8,179 nucleotides of DNA from Candidatus Cloacimonadota bacterium (lineage in GTDB: Bacteria; Cloacimonadota; Cloacimonadia; JGIOTU-2; B8-G9). The stretch is from assembly GCA_003647765.1 (NCBI GenBank), contig QMNM01000049.1, positions 1-8,179 on the forward strand, written 5' to 3'. The translations under genes and the position numbers were made by a program. Positions 1 through 3,860 of this stretch are shown here, piece after piece. The notes under the pieces are model-generated. The model was not told the DNA's origin. It searched no databases and worked only from the letters and a program-made list of their open reading frames with translations. Within the stretch, counting starts at the first letter, position 1, and every line of letters starts with the position of its first letter.

Positions 1-617
1 ACTATCTCCTCTTTACCTGCTTCCCGGCAAATAATAAGTCCAATAGTATCCTTCTCGTGTTCATACTGCCTGTTACGCCTATAGTAACCAATATATTTAT
101 TCACTGGTGGCAGTTTTGCTTTGAATATTTCTTCAATCTCTTTTTGAGATGTATTTTCATAAAGATTATTTTTAATCTGTCCTTGTAATTTCCTATAACT
201 CCAGGAGTTCAAAATTGCTTGATTTTGATAAAAAGACCGTTCTTTATCATCTGTTATTTTAATTAAACAAAGATAATGATACCAACTTAATTGTCCGTGC
301 AATGCACGGACAATTGGATAAGCTCTATAAAATTGAATAAATTCATATAACCTTTGTCTTTTAATACCTAAATCAACAGTCAGATTATCAATCAAATATT
401 TACCATAATCCGCTCTGTTCTTATATTTTAATTCCTCTCTGACAATTCTTTCACCTATTTGCCAATAGGTTTGAACTTTAATATTATCTACTGCTTTGTA
501 GGCTCTTAACTGTCCTTTAGCAATAATACTTTTCAGCTCTTGTAAAAGATTTTTATAATTTTTATCTGTTCTTATTAGTCCCTTGGTTTGGACTAAATGC
601 ATGGTATTTTTTGACAT
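1..617 (-). CDS. DUF1016/YhcG-family protein, partial at the window edge, with PDDEXK core apparently deleted
   Basis: An open frame of 205 codons runs from ATG at 617 to the left edge with no stop, so the C-terminus is outside the window. Residues about 20-165 match the DUF1016 N-terminal domain as I know it: LRAYKAVDN, YWQIGERIV, a KRQRLYEFIQFY helix, QLSWYHYLCL, and NSWSYRKLQGQI. Residues about 173-205 (YIGYYRRNRQYEHEKDTIGL then IICREAGKEE) match the end of the C-terminal PDDEXK nuclease domain. In full-length relatives about 100 residues lie between these parts, including the D...(D/E)xK catalytic strand. Here LPPV at residues 169-172 joins directly to NKYIGYY. The frame is intact across the junction, so this is an internal deletion, not a frameshift. 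Intact relatives are implicated in DNA cleavage and defence; this copy is probably catalytically dead. No SD precedes ATG 617, and a second ATG lies at 602. It follows the HEPN gene after 74 bp. Confidence 0.82.
   Translation of the reverse strand, partial: MSKNTMHLVQTKGLIRTDKNYKNLLQELKSIIAKGQLRAYKAVDNIKVQTYWQIGERIVREELKYKNRADYGKYLIDNLTVDLGIKRQRLYEFIQFYRAYPIVRALHGQLSWYHYLCLIKITDDKERSFYQNQAILNSWSYRKLQGQIKNNLYENTSQKEIEEIFKAKLPPVNKYIGYYRRNRQYEHEKDTIGLIICREAGKEEI
289..315. repeat. Perfect 12-bp inverted repeat inside the DUF1016 gene
   Basis: Arms AATTGTCCGTGC (289-300) and GCACGGACAATT (304-315) are exact reverse complements around a 3-bp AAT spacer. The GC-rich core stands out in AT-rich coding DNA. 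On the minus strand it encodes part of PIVRALHGQLSW, a conserved region of the DUF1016 N-terminal domain, so it sits in frame without an obvious insertion. It would form a strong RNA hairpin. Its function is unknown. Confidence 0.85.
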
Positions 618-691
618 AGTTCTATGATTATATAGTAATCCACAAAAAGAATCTCACGAATCCCGATGTATCGAGATGGATTAAATCTGTG
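618..691. other. 74-bp spacer between HEPN and DUF1016 genes, repeat-derived
   Basis: On the minus strand the spacer continues a repeat-like phrase that begins inside the HEPN stop region (ACTGATTAACACAGATTTAA). It then carries a hairpin at 660-677 and a T-rich run near 645-650. A TATAAT box at 627-632 lies only 9 bp before ATG 617. If it is a promoter, the transcript would be nearly leaderless, and no convincing -35 box accompanies it. Confidence 0.4.
660..677 (-). terminator. Hairpin, possible weak terminator after the HEPN gene
   Basis: On the minus strand ATCTCGAT and ATCGGGAT pair (one G-U wobble), best drawn as a 7-bp stem with a TACA loop. It lies 14 bp past the HEPN stop. The following T run (TTCTTTTT) starts about 10 bases after the stem, so intrinsic termination is doubtful. 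It could equally be the central hairpin of a dispersed intergenic repeat. Confidence 0.3.
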
Positions 692-712
692 TTAATCAGT
701 AAAATCAGTGGC
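680..712 (-). repeat. Dispersed-repeat-like 'CACTGATTTTACTGATTAACACAGAT' segment overlapping the HEPN 3' end
   Basis: The minus strand reads GCCACTGATTTTACTGATT, then AACACAGATTTAATC. It is a run of near-repeats of the unit (A)CTGATTnnAC, resembling a repeat phrase I recall as common between genes in many uncultured bacteria. Its first 21 bases are coding: they supply the last residues (ATDFTD) and the stop codon of the HEPN protein. Membership in a genome-wide repeat family cannot be shown from this window. Confidence 0.45.
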
Positions 713-1135
713 TTCCTTCTCTTCAAACTTAATTCTATCCTTAACAAATTTAGCAATTTTATTCGCAGCATCAATTGCCTCTTTTGCATCTTTCTCTCCA
801 ATTGATTCAAACGGTAAATCACCAGGATAGCGACCTTCTGTAATATATTTATTTAACAGTTTGCATTCCTGTCTAAGTTTTTCAAACTCAGAATTAAAAT
901 CAATAGCATAAGTAAGTATATCCTCCATATCGTGAATTTTTTCTAAAATCCAACCTTTCCAGATTAAATATGCTTTAAGATACTTTTCTGCACTTCCCTG
1001 ACACATAAAACTAATGGTATGATATGGAACATAATCTTCCTGATTTTCATTTGAAAATAATCTTTTTGCAGAAACTAAATTATCGTAGGCATACATTAAC
1101 CATTCTCTAACATACTCATCATTGTTTCTTTTCAT
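692..1135 (-). CDS. HEPN-domain protein, partner of an MNT nucleotidyltransferase
   Basis: This is a 147-aa all-helical protein of the HEPN type (Pfam PF05168-like). The pattern is EWLMYAYDNLVSAKRLF at residues 11-27, CQGSAEKYLKAYLIWKG at 45-61, KIHDMEDIL at 67-75, then LNKYITEGRYPGD at 94-106. In MNT-HEPN pairs HEPN is usually the toxin (an RNase or RNA-binding protein) and MNT the antitoxin. Here I find no Rx4-6H motif, the usual HEPN RNase signature; the conserved RYP stretch is what this subfamily has instead. I chose ATG 1135 because AAGGTG sits 4 bases upstream. The frame stays open to a TTG at 1192 and an ATG at 1150, but those extensions read through the nucleotidyltransferase 3' end and lack an SD. 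The 17-bp overlap with that gene suggests translational coupling. The last residues come from repeat-like DNA. Confidence 0.85.
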   Translation of the reverse strand: MKRNNDEYVREWLMYAYDNLVSAKRLFSNENQEDYVPYHTISFMCQGSAEKYLKAYLIWKGWILEKIHDMEDILTYAIDFNSEFEKLRQECKLLNKYITEGRYPGDLPFESIGEKDAKEAIDAANKIAKFVKDRIKFEEKEATDFTD

Positions 1136-1466
1136 AAAGCACCTTTCCATCTTTAAAAATATGATATAGATAAAAATGGTCACCAATTTCAAACCTTCTT
1201 TTTACTTCTTCGTTTTTTCTCACAAATAAATCCACTGGAAACCTTCTGCCCCAAAGTAGGTCATAAACTTCTCCTGTCATCGCTCGACTATTATGGTCAC
1301 CATCTTTAATAATAAATAAATCTAAATCGCTACTATTAGTATAATCACCTCTGGCATAAGAACCAAAGAGTATTATCTTTTCAGGGTCAATTGCTTTGAC
1401 TATTTTTTTGACAATATAATCTATCAGCTCTGGCGTAATCTTTGAAGTAGCTAATTTTTTGTCCAT
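1119..1466 (-). CDS. MNT-type minimal nucleotidyltransferase (probable antitoxin of the HEPN pair)
   Basis: This is a small nucleotidyltransferase of the Pol-beta superfamily. The glycine-serine motif and two acidic residues fit GSx10DxD exactly (GSYARGDYTNSSDLDL). A third acidic residue, in the strand FPVDLFV, completes the catalytic triad. The active site therefore looks intact. In characterised MNT-HEPN pairs the MNT protein adds AMP to the HEPN toxin and silences it; that role here is inferred from the pairing. Three in-frame ATGs occur, at 1496, 1481 and 1466. AAAAGGA abuts the 1481 ATG and lies 15 bases before 1466, so the start is uncertain. I give 1466 (115 aa) because the extra N-terminal residues look like translated leader. 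The gene follows the 114-aa unknown gene closely and overlaps HEPN by 17 bp. Confidence 0.87.
   Translation of the reverse strand: MDKKLATSKITPELIDYIVKKIVKAIDPEKIILFGSYARGDYTNSSDLDLFIIKDGDHNSRAMTGEVYDLLWGRRFPVDLFVRKNEEVKRRFEIGDHFYLYHIFKDGKVLYEKKQ
1136..1148 (-). promoter_or_regulatory. Ribosome binding site that decides the HEPN start
   Basis: GGAAAGGTG lies at 1148-1140 on the minus strand, 4 bases before ATG 1135. It sits inside the last codons of the nucleotidyltransferase gene. The upstream alternative starts (1150 ATG, 1192 TTG) have no comparable site. Confidence 0.6.
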
Positions 1467-1513
1467 TGTTATAGAGTTCATTCCTTTTAAAAACATTTGC
1501 CAACAATGTAAAA

Positions 1514-1858
1514 TTAGGGATTTAAAAGATTATAAGCATCTTTATCCAAAAAGATAATCGCTTTTGTTAATGCAGTAATATGAGAAACATCCTTTTGCTT
1601 TTTCAGATAGTCAAAACCCAATACTTCTCTAAATCTTATTAATTCTTTCCTCTTGTTCCTATTATGAGATACACTTATAGTAAGGTCTAACAGTTCAAAT
1701 GCTCTTTCGTAACATTCTTTAGTTTCTTCATCATCTTCTCGTAAAAAAGCGTTCTTTGCTCGATTGAGTTCATTAGCAATCATCAAAATCTGCTGTGAGC
1801 TACTAAATCTTGACCATTTTTCCGGAGTCAGGGTTTTATGAAATTTTAATTTATACAT
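1514..1858 (-). CDS. Small predicted all-helical protein of unknown function, coupled to a DUF5674-like gene
   Basis: I do not recognise a named family. The 114-aa product begins MYKLKFHKTLTPEKW. It is predicted to be mostly helical: SSQQILMIANELNRAKNAF (residues about 20-38), an acidic ETKECYERAFELLDLTISV stretch (45-63), a basic NRNKRKELIRFREVL stretch (66-80), and a hydrophobic C-terminal helix ending DAYNLLNP. There is no signal peptide or membrane segment, so it is probably cytoplasmic. I chose ATG 1858, which overlaps the upstream DUF5674-like stop codon by one base (TGATG), an arrangement typical of translational coupling. A TTG one codon earlier is possible but less likely. The tight pairing suggests that the two proteins act together. 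An antitoxin, toxin or accessory role is open; there is no Rx4-6H motif to support a HEPN assignment. Confidence 0.7.
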   Translation of the reverse strand: MYKLKFHKTLTPEKWSRFSSSQQILMIANELNRAKNAFLREDDEETKECYERAFELLDLTISVSHNRNKRKELIRFREVLGFDYLKKQKDVSHITALTKAIIFLDKDAYNLLNP

Positions 1859-2196
1859 CAATCTAGGATAAGCCTCTCAATAATTTTCTGTATTTTTTTG
1901 CGTATCCTTTCATCAAGTATTTCCATAGATGGATTTTTTAATGAAGGTCGTATATTTATTAGGGCTGTGTATTCAATCCGATTTTTTTCATCATTAAGGT
2001 ACAAATTTACTCCCCATAAATTTTTTTGCTTACTCCCTTTATCTAAAAGAATCGCTTCCAAGTCAGAATGTAATTCAGCATCAAGAGCTATTACCTCTCT
2101 TTCTATATCTACAACAGCTTTTATTACCCGTGTAAAAAAGTGATTATAATTCTTAATGATTTCCAATCTTTTTATAGGTGAGTCAATTATTTTCAT
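1858..2196 (-). CDS. DUF5674-like protein
   Basis: This 112-aa protein resembles the small DUF5674 family as I recall it. The features are an N-terminal MKII..PI stretch, then VKAVVDIEKE-like VIKAVVDIEREVIALDAELH (residues about 24-43), the pattern LLDKGSKQKNLWGVNLY (50-66), a strand TALINIRPS (77-85), and a C-terminal helix RKKIQKIIERLI. The conserved D/E and H residues in DIERE...AELHSDLEA could bind metal or phosphate, but no biochemical role is known to me. It is a soluble protein with no signal peptide. Its ATG lies 113 bp after the PorV/PorQ-type gene and has no clear SD. It overlaps the following helical gene by TGATG. Downstream are MNT-HEPN and DUF1016 genes, so it heads an accessory cassette rather than belonging to the envelope genes before it. 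Confidence 0.72.
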   Translation of the reverse strand: MKIIDSPIKRLEIIKNYNHFFTRVIKAVVDIEREVIALDAELHSDLEAILLDKGSKQKNLWGVNLYLNDEKNRIEYTALINIRPSLKNPSMEILDERIRKKIQKIIERLILD

Positions 2197-2309
2197 AAGC
2201 GGAGCATATTGTTTATAATGTGAATTATCAAAGAAAAATTCAGTATGATTGGTAAAATCTGTCTTTTGGCTATTAACGACCTTGAAAGGTCATTCTACTT
2301 CTTGAATTA
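2197..2309. other. 113-bp spacer that may hold the promoter of the accessory cassette
   Basis: It separates the PorV/PorQ-type gene from the DUF5674-like gene. It holds a GACCTT...AAGGTC palindrome (2278-2291) and, on the minus strand, a TTATAAAC sequence near 2211-2218, about 15-20 bp before ATG 2196. That could be a -10 element, but I see no matching -35 box. I see no T-tract terminator and no small ORF in it. Confidence 0.35.
2278..2291. repeat. Short palindrome GACCTTGAAAGGTC
   Basis: GACCTT and AAGGTC are perfect reverse complements around GA, 82-95 bp upstream of the DUF5674-like start and 19 bp past the PorV/PorQ-type stop. It is not followed by a T-tract in the minus direction, so it is not a convincing terminator. 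It could be an operator half-site pair or part of an intergenic repeat. Confidence 0.5.
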
Positions 2310-3242
2310 TTAAAGCCGGTATCCTATTGATATTTGATGAATCAGTCCTAATTCGCCAAAAGAAGCAGTTGCATAATCAAACTGATAATTCTTCCAATAT
2401 ATGCCAAATCCTATTGACATTCCAGCTACAATATCCCAATTTGAGCCGACTTTCCAATCACTTGCATTTGACTTATACCCAGCTCTTAAAGCAAAAAATG
2501 GATATATCTGCCTTTCATAGCCAACTTTAAAAATAAAATTATAATCAAAGGGCTTAACAAGTTCAGCAGTAACAGTATGCACTGATTTTCTCCAGCCAAA
2601 ACCAGCAGACGCAGTAATTGGTAAATCCTCTTCTTTATCAATAAAAGGTGAAAGTTGTTTGCCTAAATTTTTCAAAGTGATGCCTAATTTCAAATTCTTA
2701 TTTGTTGTCTGATGCATAATACCAATGTCTGCTGCTATTGCTTGTGAGGAATATTCCTCAATGGACTCCGTTATAAATTTAATATTTATACCCCAGTTAA
2801 GCACTTCTGAACGATATTGCCCAAATGATACACCCAAAAGAATATCATAAGCACCAAATGTGCCATCTTCTTTATAACCACCATCATCTATCGTTTTTAT
2901 CATTTCTCCACTTGTAATGAACTTTGAGAATGCGGCAACACCAATCTTGTCAGTAAGTGGCATAACATAGCTAGCAGAGCCACCATTAAAGCCCTCAAAA
3001 TAGTTTAAATATGTAATATTCAATTCTTTATTTTCCACTTGTGGAAGTCCAGCAGGATTCCAAAATGGTGCTAAAGCATCATTAGCTAATCCAGTATATG
3101 CCCCTGCCAAAGCAGTTGCTCTTGCACCATACGATACTTTCATAAAATTAAAAGATGTTGTTCCTGCATTGTCATTACTCGCAAGTAATGATGATATGAG
3201 CCACAAAAACACACAACAGTACACGAAAAATGCTTTTTTCAT
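2310..3242 (-). CDS. PorV/PorQ-type outer-membrane beta-barrel protein
   Basis: This 310-aa exported protein begins with a signal peptide (MKKAFFVY... hydrophobic core to about residue 21, LLA-SND). The mature N-terminus has the hallmark of the PorV/PorQ family within the FadL-like barrel superfamily: F-MKVSYGARATALAGAYTG (residues 33-51), then ANDALAPFWNPAGL (53-66). The rest alternates short beta strands and loops, with repeated patterns such as KIGVAAF, LGITLKNLGKQ and LRAGYKS, and ends in a terminal barrel strand LIHQISIGYRL. It should form a barrel in the outer membrane. PorV itself works in type IX secretion, but no other such genes are here, so export or transport of another substrate is equally possible. 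ATGA overlap with the upstream EIIA gene, and an SD (AGGG) inside that gene's last codons, indicate coupled translation. The signal-peptide DNA is almost identical to that of the 820-aa barrel gene. Confidence 0.88.
   Translation of the reverse strand: MKKAFFVYCCVFLWLISSLLASNDNAGTTSFNFMKVSYGARATALAGAYTGLANDALAPFWNPAGLPQVENKELNITYLNYFEGFNGGSASYVMPLTDKIGVAAFSKFITSGEMIKTIDDGGYKEDGTFGAYDILLGVSFGQYRSEVLNWGINIKFITESIEEYSSQAIAADIGIMHQTTNKNLKLGITLKNLGKQLSPFIDKEEDLPITASAGFGWRKSVHTVTAELVKPFDYNFIFKVGYERQIYPFFALRAGYKSNASDWKVGSNWDIVAGMSIGFGIYWKNYQFDYATASFGELGLIHQISIGYRL
3198..3242 (-). repeat. Signal-peptide segment shared with the 820-aa barrel gene (copy 1)
   Basis: The first 45 bases of the PorV/PorQ-type gene match the first 45 of the 820-aa gene (6323-6279) at 40 positions. 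The shared core reads TTTTTyGTGTACTkTTGTG then TTTTGTGGCT. Its end also resembles the minus-strand arm TTGTGTTTCTTCGTGGCT of the dispersed repeat at 3752-3817. The two mature proteins are otherwise unrelated. Confidence 0.7.
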
Positions 3243-3709
3243 TTTTCCCTCTCATTATCAAATTTTTGAAAAATACTCATTACTTTATCTCTATCTTTTG
3301 CCTGATTAAGCAATTGTCTATTTTGTTCAATTGCAGAAAGACGGGAAATAGCACCTAACAGCTGATTATAAATCTTATCTCTTGTTTCAGGAATAGCAAT
3401 GAGAAAAACTAAAGACACTGGCTTGTCATCAATAGAATCAAAATCAATTGGGTCTGAAAGAGTAAGAAAAGAAAATTTCAACTCTTTTACTGCTGAACTA
3501 CTACCGTGTGGAATGGCAACTCCATAACCAATGCCTGTACTCATAATATTTTCCCTCTCCTGCACTGCATTATAATACTCATCAGCATTACTGACATAAT
3601 TTGCATTAACAAGCATGTGTAAAGAACGAATAATTGCCTCATTCTTATCTTTAACTTTCTGTTGGACATCTATCAATTGCCTTGATACATAATTACAGAT
3701 TTTTACCAT
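3239..3709 (-). CDS. PTS EIIA type-2 domain protein (PtsN-like)
   Basis: This 156-aa protein is a single fructose/mannitol-type PTS IIA domain. Residues 51-69 carry the family motif ERENIMSTGIGYGVAIPHG, in which His68 is the expected phospho-acceptor. PVSLVFLIAIPE (about 97-108) and LLGAISRLSA (about 117-126) are the later conserved strands and helix. It has no fused EIIB or EIIC domain and no sugar permease is near, so a regulatory role of the PtsN (EIIA-Ntr) kind is more likely than sugar uptake; that is inference. It is cytoplasmic. ATG 3709 fits the family length. An AAGG lies 11 bases upstream, a weak site. Its stop overlaps the start of the PorV/PorQ-type gene by ATGA, which ties a phospho-relay protein to an outer-membrane protein. 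The motif GTTTGCTATA lies 20 bp upstream. Confidence 0.9.
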   Translation of the reverse strand: MVKICNYVSRQLIDVQQKVKDKNEAIIRSLHMLVNANYVSNADEYYNAVQERENIMSTGIGYGVAIPHGSSSAVKELKFSFLTLSDPIDFDSIDDKPVSLVFLIAIPETRDKIYNQLLGAISRLSAIEQNRQLLNQAKDRDKVMSIFQKFDNEREK

Positions 3710-3728
3710 CAGATTGAGACCTTATTTC

Positions 3729-3738
3729 TATAGCAAAC
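3729..3738 (-). promoter_or_regulatory. GTTTGCTATA motif upstream of the EIIA gene (copy 1)
   Basis: GTTTGCTATA ends 20 bp before ATG 3709. The same 10-mer sits 27 bp before the first gene of the three-gene envelope operon, and 12 of 13 bases match when extended (GTkGTTTGCTATA). The distance fits a -10 region (TGCTATA resembling an extended -10). No clear -35 box accompanies it. Confidence 0.35.
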
Positions 3739-3751
3739 CACAAAAAATTTT

Positions 3752-3817
3752 TAGCCACGAAGAAACACAAGGCGTAGAGCATAAAGGAACACCAAGATTA
3801 TTTTTCTCTCTGTGGCA
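3752..3817. repeat. Degenerate dispersed inverted repeat (GCCACGAAGAAACAC...TCTGTGGCA)
   Basis: The ends TAGCCACGAAGAAA (3752-3765) and TTTCTCTCTGTGGCA (3803-3817) are imperfect reverse complements and enclose about 37 bp. The phrase is like a family of intergenic repeats I recall from many uncultured bacterial genomes, but the copy number cannot be judged here. On the minus strand it is followed within a few bases by AAAAATTTTTT, so the folded repeat might also terminate transcription of the 820-aa gene. Confidence 0.55.
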
Positions 3818-3860
3818 ATGAAAAATATTGTGTGGAATGCTTGAACAATAACAAAGAATT

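Larger units (their letters stand above)
3710..3860. other. 151-bp spacer between the envelope operon and the EIIA gene
   Basis: It contains a repeat remnant (3752-3817), a conserved GTTTGCTATA motif on the minus strand (3738-3729) before the EIIA gene, and AAATTTTTT just past the repeat. No ORF is supportable. It probably holds both the end of the upstream transcript and the promoter of the EIIA/PorV-type pair. Confidence 0.5.

Noticed and set aside
628-822. Minus-strand 64-codon frame overlapping the HEPN 3' end
   Set aside because: Out of frame with HEPN, lysine/leucine-rich low-complexity product, partly repeat-derived and without an SD.
1136-1192. N-terminal extension of HEPN to the TTG at 1192 or the ATG at 1150
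   Set aside because: It lies inside the nucleotidyltransferase 3' coding region, has no SD, and adds a hydrophobic stretch foreign to HEPN proteins; ATG 1135 has a good SD.
1859-1861. TTG start for the 114-aa helical protein
   Set aside because: The adjacent ATG at 1858 forms a standard TGATG junction with the upstream stop; the TTG adds one residue only.
2278-2291. Rho-independent terminator after the PorV/PorQ-type gene
   Set aside because: The palindrome has a tiny loop and is not followed by a T run on the minus strand.
1898-2530. Plus-strand open frames over the DUF5674-like and PorV/PorQ-type genes
   Set aside because: They lie antisense to well-supported minus-strand genes, show no family motif and no SD, and are explained as reading-frame shadows.
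2310-3242. Evidence for a type IX secretion locus
   Set aside because: PorV/PorQ resemblance alone is not enough; no other secretion component or C-terminal sorting domain is visible in the window.
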